Of a stretch of DNA of 64,000 nucleotides, positions 47,516 to 58,178 are shown in pieces (positions within the stretch are counted from its first letter, which is position 1; the number at the start of each line of letters is the position of its first letter). The position numbers and the translations under genes are program-made. The notes beneath the pieces were generated by a model. It did no database searches. It saw only the letters and a program-made list of their open reading frames with translations, and had not been told where the DNA came from. The stretch comes from Caenorhabditis remanei (Eukaryota > Nematoda > Chromadorea > Rhabditida > Rhabditidae), in the NCBI RefSeq assembly GCF_010183535.1, contig NC_071331.1, positions 17,112,001 through 17,176,000 of the forward strand, written 5' to 3'.

Positions 47516-48885
47516 AACCCATTGTACTCTTCTAGAGATTCTTGCCCATTTCCCTGTTTTCTTATTTTGATGTACATATCCCAATTATTCCTATACATAC
47601 AATATACATACATAGTAAGTTATTGTCTTCTTCTCCTCTTTCCCACTCAGCTTCTTCTTTTTTCCATTTCTTCTCATCTGCATCCAAATGACAAAAATCC
47701 CCACAACTTGCTCGAAGCAAATTCATTTTCATCGTCATTCTCTCATATTCTTCTCAACAGAAAAAAAAAGAAAAAATCAAAAGTTTTTCACTTGTTTGCT
47801 ATGATCAAACTCCCCCTCTCACTCAAATCCACACACTCTCTCTCACCGTTTTCTTCTGTGAATCCCAGGTATCAAATTAGTCGAAAAGAAATTTATCTGT
47901 TTAGTTTTGTATTTGTCTCTAGAGTAGATGCATCTTGTCAACACCCAGAACGTTTTCCCGGTTGGGCGTCCCTTTCCAGTTCTTGTATTTTTTCGTTCCA
48001 GCTATCAATGTCTCATGCTTTCCAGATTTCTAAATGAAAGAGTTTTACTAGATTCATTGTTGCAACTACACACCCGACAAACCCTAAAAAATCAGTTTGA
48101 AAACGGAAACTATTCTCATTGGACAGTATTATTAGAATATATTCTAGATTATCTAGAACGAGAAAAGAGAACGAAATGATGAATCTTTTTTATTTTTGAA
48201 GTTTAAATGGAGAGTGTTTGAATGAGAAAGAGTCGTTGTGAAAACCCTTTTCAGGAAAAATTATTATAAAATGAATTATAAATTGACAGTATTCGAATGA
48301 ATAATTTCATTTCAAACTGCAGACATCCCACAAAAGTGAATTAGAAGAATACTCAACTCGAAAATTGAATCCCTCAGGAAACTTTGATGAAAAATTGAAA
48401 ACTTATGCAGATAAGAACTTGTGTGAAGCTTTGCCTAGAATGATTAGAAGATACAGTACTCTAAAAGGCTTCATCCTGGAATTTTGTTCAGAAATTTACG
48501 TTTGAAAAGTTGGGTTATGACATGTTACGGGACTAATGACATATATTTTTTTAGTAATGTTTTTGCGGGTGTACTGGAATAATATTTTTCACAAAAAGCA
48601 TTATTGTATGTCTTCATCTTCAATTTTCACTTTAAAATATGAGTACATGAACATTTATTCGCAAACTTCATGATTTGAACAATTAAACTTTCTATTCGAG
48701 CAACCCAGTTAGACCGAACGAGAGAGTGGAGGGTGACAGACAACGATGCAGAAATGGCCGCGTGTTCGTGGCCGAGTTTGGTGCTGGTTTTGTTGTGAAA
48801 TTTCACCAGTTTTTCCGAATTTTATTCATTTTTTCTCTCTTTCTTGGATCCATTCAAGACATTTTTCAGGCTTATAAACCATCCA
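47516..48885. other. Intergenic: nhr-31-like 3' flank and dnc-4 5' flank
   Basis: No exon is seen here. The TTTTTCAG ending at 48869 lies 16 bp before the dnc-4 ATG and is a good trans-splice acceptor candidate for its mRNA. Open frames at 47522-48179 are T-rich and unsupported. Confidence 0.5.
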
Positions 48886-50399
48886 ATGAGTGCTCTTCTT
48901 CAATATAATAAAATAACATACGAGTGTACTTGTGGAAAATGGCGAACACTTCCGGATCTTTTTTTCTGTAGGCAATGCTTTAAAATTAAGTTAGTTTGTT
49001 GTCTCATTTTTGTTTTTTTTTAAATAATATTTTTTCAGATGCGATGACTGCAGCTGTAGAGAAATTGATGTGATTTTCTGTCCACGATGTCTCGAACCGT
49101 CGAGTCCGCCAGATGCAAGACTCAAGAAGCATCGTTGCACGAATTGCAATGATTGCCCGAACTGTGGTAAGTCATATTTCTTTCGCTAATATTTAAATGT
49201 ATTAACTTCAGCGAACGTTCTGAGTGCGAGAACTGAAAATGAAAAGTGTTATCTGCTCTGTCAACATTGTCGTTGGTCATCTCGAGATGCTAATCAAGAA
49301 GATCGAGATAATATTCGTTCGTGGCCCTCGTAAGTTGCACTTCAGAAAATGAGAATTGTTTTTTCACTTTTCAGAAAAGAGAACCCGTTTGCCAATGAAC
49401 TTAATGAAGTGACGGCGTATATGAAAAGGCTAGAGAAGATTGAGAATGCTCCGAAAGATTTAAAGAAAGGAAAGTCGAAAGCGTGGTCAGCTTTCCATCT
49501 GAAAGACAAGTTCGGTGTTCAGCAAATGGTTGAGAAGAGACGAAAACAATTAGTTCCAGAAGTGAATCCCATCGATGTTCACGCTCCGACGGAGGTAAAG
49601 GATTATCTCTCAAAATAAAATACAACATTATTTTTAATAGGCACCCACCCTCGAGGATGAAATGAAAGGTCGTTCAGATGTACTTCGAACGCTTGATCAA
49701 GTAATTATGCAACCACTGACTAATTTATCAGAATCCCTTCTCCCAGTGAAAGTTGCATTACAAGGAAGAGTTTTGGTCAGATGTGATGAATGCGAAAGAA
49801 CTCTTGTAAAAAGAGATTTCGGTGTCGCCACCTATAAATTCAAGATATCAGTGAGTAAATTGCGGTTCTTATTATTAGTTAAATATACCATTTACAGTCA
49901 TTCGCTCGAGAATTCGTTCCCGATATCAGGCTGTCCCGTCCGATCGGTGAACTTAAAGTTGGACAAACGTCCCACGTCCTGCTCTCTATCACAAACCTGT
50001 CGCTGTCTCCATTAGACCTAACTCTCACTCCTCAATCTGGAGAAAGAACCATTCAATGTTCCAGTGATCCTATCAAGCTAGTTCTGCCATCTCCAAGAAG
50101 TGCTGATTCTGCTGCTCCCGGTGTTCATGCAGAACAAAGGTATGCGTTTATTCCATTTCTGTTTGAAAATTTTGTATTTCAGTGATGTCATCGTGTTCCG
50201 CCAGCATAATCGTGTTGGTCTCCGATTGGATGTGATCCCTTCGGAATCTGATCTTTCTTCTCCTGTATTAGATCTTCTCATAACTTACAGCCAGGATGGT
50301 TCATTCAGTCATCTTGCTGCTAGTGAAAAAATACTCAAACCAGAAGAATCTGGTGTCGACCGAATTCTTTCTGCTCGTCTCAGAATAGACCTCAACTAA
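48886..50399 (+). CDS. dnc-4: Dynactin subunit 4 (p62), 412 aa
   Basis: Seven exons (48886-48989, 49039-49166, 49212-49329, 49375-49594, 49641-49850, 49898-50139, 50183-50399) join in phase to 1239 nt. The N-terminus has the p62 cysteine pattern: TYECTCGKW, FFCRQCFKIKCDDCSC, FCPRCLEP, CTNCNDCPNC and LLCQHCRWSSRD, a zinc-binding RING-like fold. Later come DEMKGRSDVLRTLDQ and a C-terminal beta-rich region. In dynactin, p62 sits at the pointed end of the Arp1 filament with Arp11, p25 and p27, and the complex activates dynein for cargo transport. It is slightly shorter than the human protein (about 460 aa). It converges tail-to-tail with elpc-4, with stop codons 156 bp apart. Confidence 0.92.
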
Positions 50400-50555
50400 A
50401 TTATTTTAAATGTATAATATCATATTTTTCCTACGGTGCGCCTGCCTTATTATCAAACATAATTTATGTGTTGTTTTATAGAAAATTATTTTGCTTTTTT
50501 TGCTTTAAAACTTTTATAGTCATTAGTTAACAACAACAACAAGAAAAAGAAACAA

Positions 50556-51655
50556 TCAGAAATCAATGTTTTGACAAGAAGAACTATTTTGCTGCCCAGG
50601 AGCAGGTTCCTCAAATGCAGGTGGGAGATGCATGACTCGAATCTGGAATCCTTTTCTAGAACTTGCTTCGAAAATAAGATCCAAGATTGGTGGGGTGTGA
50701 GTTCCGACCGACATTAAACGAGGGAGGTTTTTCAGATAGAAATAACCATGAGCGGTTCCAAGATGTCTGAACATTTTCTTTTCATTCTCGTTGAACAGCA
50801 TCAATTGAATTTGTGTATCAGCACAAGATTCCAAAATTCTCCAAGTATCATTTGGTACTCGATAAGAGTTAGCAGTTATGTAGACGATCATGTAGCTGGA
50901 ACGAGCAAGGGAACGAAGACAAGCAAGAAATCGGCCAAGAAATTTGTAGTCCTCCCAAATTTCCATATCGATGTTTTTGAGAACGACTCTCAGAAGATTC
51001 TTCTTCGGACCACCTATAATTTATGGTTCAAATTTTATTTATTGTATGTTATTTTTACCTCTTCCGCTAGATTTTGTGTGCAATTCCTCTTCCCGAACAA
51101 CTTCACAAAGCTTTTTGTACAAACCGCTCAGCGAACTGACTTCTTCATTGTAAACCTCAACGTTCGGATTTTCGACGTGTTTCGAGAAATCATATTGATT
51201 ATCGTTTCCTGACGCTCCAATTGCAGAGGAAACTTGCTTCACGTTTCCGTATCTCCAAGCAATTTTCATATCAATCTCTCCGCCAGGATTCGGGGCGTTT
51301 GGAACTTCTTTCTTATGTTCGTCATTCGTTTTTCTCGTTGGTATCACTTTAAGTAGACTATCCTTCACATCTTCTACTGGGTCAGCGACGAAACAACGAT
51401 GACTATTATGAATACCCTCTGCTAGAAATGAGCGAACGAGATAGGATCCATAACATCTGGAGCGATATTCATCTGAAATGATGCGACGTTTATATTCGTA
51501 CGAATTTAATTGCCCTTACCTATAAGAACAATACTTGAATTGACAAGAGCTCCACCGAGAAGAGTATCAAAAGAATCACATCCACTGGATGTTTCCAACA
51601 GGCGCTTCTTTGTAGAGCAACCCGGGATTTGCACGCTATCACCGATATTTAACAT
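50556..51655 (-). CDS. elpc-4: Elongator complex subunit ELP4, 335 aa
   Basis: Three exons (51520-51655, 51059-51472, 50556-51013) join in phase to 1008 nt. The N-terminal third has the PAXNEB/Elp4 RecA-like pattern [20 protein letters not shown] followed by [20 protein letters not shown], where a Walker-type loop would be; the loop is degenerate, as in Elp4. A charged insert (about 90-160) follows, then [16 protein letters not shown] and a C-terminal region ([20 protein letters not shown]). Elp4-Elp5-Elp6 form a hexameric ring that docks on Elp1-3 and helps modify wobble uridine in tRNAs. It lies downstream of a small membrane-protein gene with spacing typical of an SL2 operon, a TTTCAG acceptor lying 10 bp before the ATG. 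Confidence 0.9.
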
Positions 51656-51659
51656 TAAG

Positions 51660-51790
51660 ATTTATCTGAAACTGTTTTTCTGTTTCATAGGAAAGATTAC
51701 GAATAAATATGAAGAAATCGTTAAGGATAATGAAACCATGATACTTCAAAAGTACAAAAAAAAATAAAAAATGAAATGATTTATTCAACA
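51660..51790 (-). promoter_or_regulatory. Operon-type intercistronic region (polyA signal plus trans-splice site)
   Basis: On the minus strand, AATAAA at 51785-51780 serves the upstream small membrane-protein gene. About 110-115 bp later, TTTCAG (51671-51666) precedes the elpc-4 ATG. That spacing, and a U-rich tract between them, match nematode SL2 operons, where the downstream mRNA is trans-spliced about 100 bp from the upstream cleavage site. Confidence 0.55.
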
Positions 51791-51861
51791 GAATCTAAAA
51801 CGAAAACAGCTAAATAACTAACTACAAAAAACACCCGCAATTAACAAAAAACGAGCCAAAA

Positions 51862-52381
51862 TTAGACAACTGCAACTTTCTTTCTGTCGTCTCCACTCAG
51901 CTGCAATTCTTTGCGAAGAGCTTCACGTGCGTCCATTTCTTGGCGTCTACCCATCACAACTTGTGATTTTACAACGACAAAAGCTCCAAATCCAATGAGA
52001 ATGATAACTAGATATGCCATCCACGTGTTACGATGGTTTTTGTCGAGGTCGTGGCGTCCAACCAGCTGAAAGAGAAGAGTTATTATATTGTGGGTTGAAG
52101 GAAGAAGGGTGAAACCTCAGATCTGTATGCCCATTTAATTTTTTGTCCTTCTACAATCATTTCGCGATTTTTAACTGCTGAATTTCTCTGACGAATTTGT
52201 TCTTCAAGAAGATCCATGTTCCTGAAACAATGAAATAAATAACCCGTCCTAACGAAAACTTACTAAAAACGACAACTTACGTAATATCTCTCTGATCTTT
52301 TGTTCTATGAAGTTTCGGATTTTTTTCAGGAAGATTACAAAGACATCGTTTGATTGGAAGGCGTTGAATAGCTCGAAGCAT
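51862..52381 (-). CDS. Small mitochondrial-type single-pass membrane protein, about 136 aa
   Basis: Exons are 52281-52381, 52116-52222 and 51862-52065. The N-terminus (MLRAIQRLPIKRCLCNLPEK) is basic and amphipathic, like a mitochondrial presequence. The last exon has a membrane segment (WMAYLVIILIGFGAFVVV) after NHRNT and ends in a charged tail (REALRKELQLSGDDRKK). The frames do not join cleanly. Exon 1 flows into exon 2 as NMDLLEE, but the continuation QIRQRNSAVKNRE is one base out of register at about 52198-52203, where the plus strand reads GTTTC; total length is 412 nt rather than 411. Either one base is extra (sequencing or real frameshift) or my exon model is off. No family is recognised. 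It is the likely upstream partner of elpc-4. Confidence 0.5.
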
Positions 52382-52648
52382 TGCGATGAGTTGGAAAACC
52401 AAAAGTTTTAAAGACTCGTTTCAAGTTGCAAAAGCGAGTAAAAGATACAACGACCCTCCGAAATAACGCTTGCGCGTGCTGTTTACCGTAAATCGAGTTT
52501 TAAGAATTTCAGCGCAAACTTTTAATTTTCAAACATCTAAATAAATAAATATGCTTTATTTATCAAAAAATATGAGAATCTGTGTAAAAAATAAGAAAAA
52601 TAATTTATATTTGTACGTATGCATCTGTTTTTGGAGAAGTTTCTTCTA

Positions 52649-53947
52649 TCAAATCCTCTTTCTATCATCGTTCTTTGTAGAAAACCCGTAGAATGTTGCT
52701 GCAAGTGGCTGTCCTGGTAGCACGTGCGCGTATTCTTCGAGCCATTCACCGAAGTGAAAGTCATCCATTGCTATTCTGGCTAGATCCTTCTGCGTCCAAG
52801 TGTCGTGCTGTTCAAACAAAGCCAGAATCATAGTGTGCATGCCGACAGGTTTATCAGTAGAATCTGGTGGCTGGTAAGAAACTGCAGATTTAGTTCTTCT
52901 GTGAATTTCAAGTTGTCCATCAAAGGCAGCAATGTTTGCAACCAGCCAAGTGACAGCCTTGGATGTTGCATCTGTCAATAAATCGTGGGGTTACTGTGGA
53001 CGACAAAAAATAATTACCTGCTAAAATGATTGTGTAGAGTTTTTCATCTTGTAACTCAACTCCAGCAGACATTATTGGTGGATCAGCGAGCTTATCTATA
53101 ATTGAAGCATCGAAAAGTTGTCCCATCGTAATTTGTTCGTCACTGAATGTGGCCTACAATGAAGTAATTTGAATCAAACAGAAATTGTTTCTCTTGTATC
53201 TTACAATGAGTTCATAAGCAGGAGCAATTGGGAGAAGCCGTGGAACAATTCGATTCTCTCGGAAAGCTGGAAACGAATGTGTTTAGACATCATTTCGTTT
53301 GTAATAAATTCTTACTGTGTTCTGGTTCTCTGTACTCTAATGTTCTATTTGGTTTACAGCAAAGTTTGATGGAATCATCCCCAAGACTGCCCAGGCAACG
53401 ATAACCTCGTGGACATTGTGATTCAACTGAATTGCCGCATGGTAACAAAAGAGTCTCGTAGTACTTCGGGCACGCTGAAAGAAAACCGAGATAAAAGAAA
53501 CCGGAAAAGAAGAGCGGGATCTCCTTTGACACGTGGCGGGCGGTAATGTGTCAAAAGGACGGGTCACCCTCACTCACTCGGAATATCGGCATCCTTCTTG
53601 TCTTCACAGCAGACGTATTTCTGACTGCGTAATGAGTATTGACACACCGGATTTCTTCCTGCCGGACAGTTCTGTAATTGATTTTCTCTTGTTTTTGTTT
53701 TTTTAGTCAATGATTACATGATCATCTGGATGACATTCAATAGCTCTCGATGGTATTCTCAAAGTAGGTTTACTCATTTGTGCTTGTTGCCAAGGCCGAA
53801 CACAATCAGAGTTTGACCATCCTTTCACAAGATGCGAGTCTAAAAGTTAGAAGTTTACATTTCGTTGGAGGTTTCCTATGTCTTACTGTATCTCGCACCT
53901 AGCCCCGCTGTAGGCACAAGAAGCATAATCAGAACAGTATTGAGCAT
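52649..53947 (-). CDS. Secreted Cys-rich plus PEBP-domain protein, 318 aa
   Basis: Seven exons (53887-53947, 53718-53839, 53578-53671, 53316-53474, 53205-53266, 53018-53153, 52649-52971) join in phase to 957 nt. A signal peptide is clear (MLNTVLIMLLVPTAGLGA). Two cysteine-rich modules follow: about residues 62-92 (NCPAGRNPVC...YVCCEDKK) and 97-145 (CPKYYETLLLPCG...CPRGYRC...KLCCKP), in the style of lustrin-like repeats. The C-terminal half resembles the phosphatidylethanolamine-binding fold: FSDEQITMG, then GVELQDEKLYTIILADAT, VTWLVANI and a C-terminal FYGFSTKNDD. The usual D-P-D and H-W-x-V motifs are altered, so phospholipid binding is uncertain. It is probably secreted. The next gene on this strand starts 268 bp beyond its stop, with no strong trans-splice signal between. 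Confidence 0.75.
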
Positions 53948-55262
53948 GATATCTATAGCAGGCAAATAAGGAAATAGGGGATTATGAAATGTAGCATTTC
54001 TCGCTGTTTTATATGCTGCCGCGAGCCGCCGCGCCCACAGCAGGAAGTGTTTGTTTATATTTACGTGCCAATCCAGGCCCAGTCAGTCTTCAATCAGTTT
54101 TAAATCCGCTCGCAAACATGTTGCCCAAGAGACTCTTGTTGACCAAACTTGGAATTCGAAATCGATTAAAAATGTCTTATCTGACGGTTCTCATAGTAGC
54201 CACGACGAGCAAGGAAAGGGTGTGAATGCAAAGAAATGCCTAGTTAATCTGCGATAATTATACATAGTTTCCTTTCTGTGTATGCCAAGTACTGGAGTTA
54301 ATCTTTTGGCAATCGGAAGATAAAAGAAGAAAGGAAGTGGATGTTCAAGTGATTCAACTAGTTTATTCCACAGTATCCGAAAGATTCTTCATATAATCGT
54401 AATTCGTCAGTCTATGAAATCCATTTTCGTGCATCTGTTTGTATTCTCACGTTACTCATTTTCTTGTTGTCCGGGTCATGTGTCGCTGTGAAATCACACC
54501 TGTCTTGTACCGTTTCTGTCCCACAAAAATATGTGGGAAATCGTTTTTCTTCAATTCGATGTGTCTCAGAACTGGTCAGAATTATGTTCTGATTTATTTT
54601 CAAACAGTATCCCTGCGACTGGTTCCGATTGTTCCGATGGTTGGATGGATAATAGGCGGAGTCTAGTGTGGGGGAGGGACCTCTCAACTGTTCACATTCC
54701 TTTCAACGTGTTACTCTCACTTCCGATTGAAAGGTTACAACCGTTTTCAATACTTATATCACTTGAGAGTTGCACTGACTAGTACACACAGTTTATCAAT
54801 TTCCTTGTTTTTTGTCTCTCTTCCGGTTAAACCCTTTATCAAGTGTCATGAAAAACACGAAAAATTATGAAACCTAAGCTGCCTATGTTGTTTTTCAAGT
54901 TTCTTATTTTTCTCATCACTTCTATAAACACAAATATAGATTTGCAAAAAATCTCAAACCTCGGTTTTTGTTATTCGGTTTCCCACAAAACTGTTCACAC
55001 TCGCCTCCCGTCACTCCAATTAGGCTACACTAGAAATTCATCTTCATTACTCCCTTGCACCGAACAATGCGTTCTAAAAGATGATTCTTGATAATATTAT
55101 AGTATCATTAATCTCACATTAGGCCTATTACTACAATCCTTGAGTAATTATAACAATATTCATGACTCTCTTCACTGTCTGTCACCCAATTAGACATCTC
55201 CACCTCCCTCCCTCGCTCCCTCTCTCTCTCTGTTCACCAAACAAACCTTCTCAGTTTCAGGA
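53948..55262. other. Intergenic, divergent promoters
   Basis: Divergent 5' flanks lie here, of the secreted PEBP-like gene (minus) and the 55.3-kb gene (plus). Open frames at 54013-54257 and 54412-54782 lack splice or family support. A CT-rich run at 55200-55245 precedes TTTCAG at 55255-55260, two bases before the next ATG, a very tight trans-splice arrangement. Confidence 0.5.
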
Positions 55263-56323
55263 ATGGACCAGACGTATGCAGAGATAGAAAACGCGTACGC
55301 ACAAATCACGACACTTTCTCCAATCATGACAACTCCGAAAAGTCGTCATCACAATTTCCATCAGAATCAGTTACGGAAGAGTCGACATTTGAGAGAACAA
55401 TTCGACAGCAGACTTCCGATTGAATACCGGTAGGGTCGTGACCTGACATTCAATCCAATATAATTGTATCATGTTACAGATATCCAAAAAGAAACAGCAT
55501 GACGTCATCTTCGTCTACAAGACAACGAAGTCTGGTGAGCAAAGGTTCTTCGTCTGGATACTCATCTTCCGGAAGTACATCATCAATTGCAACTGTTGTC
55601 AATGGACCAAAACCTTATCGATCGAAAAGAGATGATGTGGATGAGTTCAGGAAAGAATCAATCAGTGAACAACAAATCACAGAGGAGAAAATTGAGGTAT
55701 TAACAGTGATAAACAAACAAGAAATAGTCGAGAAAAACGAGGATGTTGAAGTGGAGAAAAAGAATCGAGCGTGTTGTATCGAATGTCGAGAGAAAGAAAT
55801 TCGACTGGAACTTGATCTTGCTTCTCATCAGTATGCTAATCTCGAATCACTCAAACAACCTCAAGACCCGTATGGTGAGTAAGCAAACCTTTGCTCAAAT
55901 GAAATGGGCAACTGATCTTGAATCATTTAAAATTTGAAACCCAATTTTCAGTGTTCCTCATGACAACAATGCTCGGAAATCTACAGAAAGACGACGGTGG
56001 TCGAAAAGTAGCAAAAGTTCAACAGAAAATCGAGAAAGTGTTGCGACTGAAGCCACGTGAGCCATTTAATGTCGAAAACAAACTGACTTACGATCGACAA
56101 ATTTCAACATTTGGTAATTTTAACATTCCTTTCTCTAACCAAACTAACTTTTGATTTTCCAGCGTCTGATGTAACAATTCGTCTTCGAGCAGTCAATGAA
56201 GTGGCACCTGAAACATATCGTGATATCTCGGCCAGATTCTGCGAAGCACTTCATCATGGAACTCCGAATTCAAAAAGTCTGAAAAGCATCGTGAAAGGCG
56301 TTAAGAATCTACTCAACTTCTAA
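55263..56323 (+). CDS. Unknown Ser-rich protein with conserved-looking C-terminal domain, 294 aa
   Basis: Four exons (55263-55429, 55480-55874, 55952-56113, 56163-56323) join in phase to 885 nt. The N-terminal 60 residues are polar (MDQTYAEIENAYAQITTLSP), followed by a Ser-rich stretch (SKGSSSGYSSSGSTSS, about 70-85). A Glu/Lys/Val-rich segment with coiled-coil character covers about 110-155. A short Cys motif (CCIECREKE) precedes a helical C-terminal domain of about 130 residues (YVFLMTTMLGNLQ...VAKVQQKIEKVLRL...VTIRLRAVNEV...ISARFCEALHHG). No signal peptide or membrane segment is seen, so it is probably cytosolic or nuclear. I do not recognise the family. TTTCAG sits 2 bases before the ATG, which supports the start. 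Confidence 0.75.
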
Positions 56324-56964
56324 TTTGATATCTCTTCATGTAGAATCTTCTTTAAATATAATTTATAATTTGAATTCAATAAGTTGTAACTAGTTTTAAC
56401 AATTTGAAAAGCATAATATCCAAAATCCTAGAAATGTATCACTTGTTCAGTCCATCCCCTCGTGTAAAATGTTTCAGTTCGAGTATATTCTTGTAATCGG
56501 TTTCAATTCTTTTTGTTCTACTGTGTGTTCATCCCTTCCTTTTTTGAAGTAAAGTTATTAGTATTATGTAGAGACTTCTAGAAGAGATATTGCTGTTACC
56601 GATTCATTCCAAAGTTTTGCAGGTTTCCAAACGTCTGATAATTGAAGCTCACCCAGTATTCTCGAATTTCAGAAGCTCTCACTGAACCGACCAGGATCAA
56701 TATTTCAGTAATAATCTCTGTCTCTCTTTTCGCTTCGAACACACAATCAATACACTACTCCTATTAGAAGACGTAAAACAACTCATGTGCTTTCTCTCTG
56801 CTCACTCACTTCTCCCTTTTTTCTCTCATCGATTCTTGTGACCAAGAGTGAGAGAGTCAGGCGGTGTGCATTTTCGTCGATATTCTTCTTCTTCTTCTTG
56901 TGAGAAAATTTTCACTTTTTTCAGTTTTTTCTTAGAAACGATAATTTCAGAATTGAACCAAAAG
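56324..56964. other. Intergenic
   Basis: The 3' flank of the preceding gene holds AATAAG/AATAAA-like words at about 56377. A CT-rich promoter-like stretch at 56730-56830 is followed by TTTCAG at 56945-56950, 14 bp before the next ATG, a likely trans-splice site. The open frame beginning at 56848 spans this acceptor and is probably 5' flank. Confidence 0.45.
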
Positions 56965-57693
56965 ATGATTAAAGAAAAGTTCGATGATCTGCTGGATTAC
57001 TCAGTGGATTCTGATGAGGATTCATTCTTGATTGTGGACAAAAAGAAGAAATCGTCGTCTCCAATTCCAAAGAAAACTAGCCAACAGCCGACTCCAAAGT
57101 TAACACAAAAGTGAGTTTATAGAAACAAGGAATCCAAAAAAACCAAAAAATTAATTTCAGATTGAAAGCCAAGAGAAATGAGATCACCTTCACGCGAACC
57201 ATTGTTTTCGTCATCTTGACTCTCGTATTCGTCCATCAAGCATGTAGATATACTCGGATGGAACTTCAGATCAAAAAGGCTGAAAATGAGAAACAGGAAG
57301 CTTATGAAACGGTGAGCTCCTTCGATAAAAAGCTCCCAACCTATCTTCATAAAATTCAGATCTCAAAAATGCAAATCGAATTGGACAAATTGAAGCAATC
57401 GGAGAGTGAATGGATGAGAAAACAAGAGTTGAAACACCGTCAAAATGGAATATCTGCTGACGACGACGAGGATCCGGATGATGATGATGTGAGTTTCTTT
57501 TCTCGAATGAAGTAAATCATCTTCTGAATTCCAGACTATTTTCCAGAATTCAAACCACAAAACCGAAGAAATAATTTCCGTTCAGGCCGCCCCTCCACAT
57601 CTATTCGCTGTCTTTGGTTTTCTTCTCTGTCTATTCCTGGCAACAATCGTTTTCTACTGTCTTGAGAGGTCCGAACAAGTATATTATCGTTGA
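56965..57693 (+). CDS. Two-pass membrane protein with coiled coil, 206 aa
   Basis: Three exons (56965-57110, 57161-57488, 57547-57693) join in phase to 621 nt. The start at 56965 (MIKEKFDDLLDYSVDSDED) was chosen because it follows a TTTCAG by 14 bp. Residues 1-50 are acidic, then Lys/Ser/Pro-rich. A first membrane segment lies at about 61-77 (IVFVILTLVFVHQA). A Glu/Lys/Gln-rich coiled coil (about 85-140) and an acidic loop (DDDEDPDDDD) follow. A second membrane segment (HLFAVFGFLLCLFLATIVFY) is followed by a short tail. The hairpin topology with both ends on one side is inferred. No family is recognised. Confidence 0.7.
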
Positions 57694-58178
57694 TTGAATT
57701 CATGAAATTTTCCCATGACAATTATTTTTTGCAATAAAATTGTACTTATTCACAATCTTTTTATTTTACCTGTTCTTTTAAGGAGAGAATTCATTTAATT
57801 TTTAATGGGAAACGTGAATATTCTGGGGAAAGATGGGAGAAAAAACTGAAAGTTGTCATGATCCTGATGGTTGTTTCAGGATTTGAATTAAGTATTTTTA
57901 ACTGCATGGGATTCGTTTGGATTCTTATTTAAATGTTTCTAAAACAACTTTAAATTGACTTTTTTGACGATTTTCCTCATATTTCCATCGGTGATTTTAA
58001 ATACTCAACATAACGGTTGCAACCGCGGTTGAATTGTATGGAAAAACGTAAAACTCTTTATTCATTAAAAAAATAAACTTCCAAATCTTTTCATGCTTAC
58101 AGAATTCAATTTGATTTTTGGAGATTTTCCTCTCTCCTTTTATAGATAATTTTTTTTCTCTCTTTTTATAGATAAAAT
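57694..58178. other. Intergenic, convergent 3' flanks
   Basis: AATAAA at about 57733-57738 serves the plus-strand gene. On the minus strand, AATAAA-type signals for the first SUN gene lie near 58065-58080 (TTTATT on the plus strand). A short direct repeat (TTTTTTTCTCTC...TTTTATAGATAA) lies at 58130-58172. No gene is seen. Confidence 0.5.

Noticed and set aside
47522..48179. ORFs after the nhr-31-like stop as a separate gene
   Set aside because: The region is the 3' flank; the frames are T/C-rich and overlap the expected polyadenylation area.
54013..54782. Small ORFs between the PEBP-like gene and the 55.3-kb gene
   Set aside because: The region is a divergent promoter interval; the frames overlap on both strands and lack splice or trans-splice signals.
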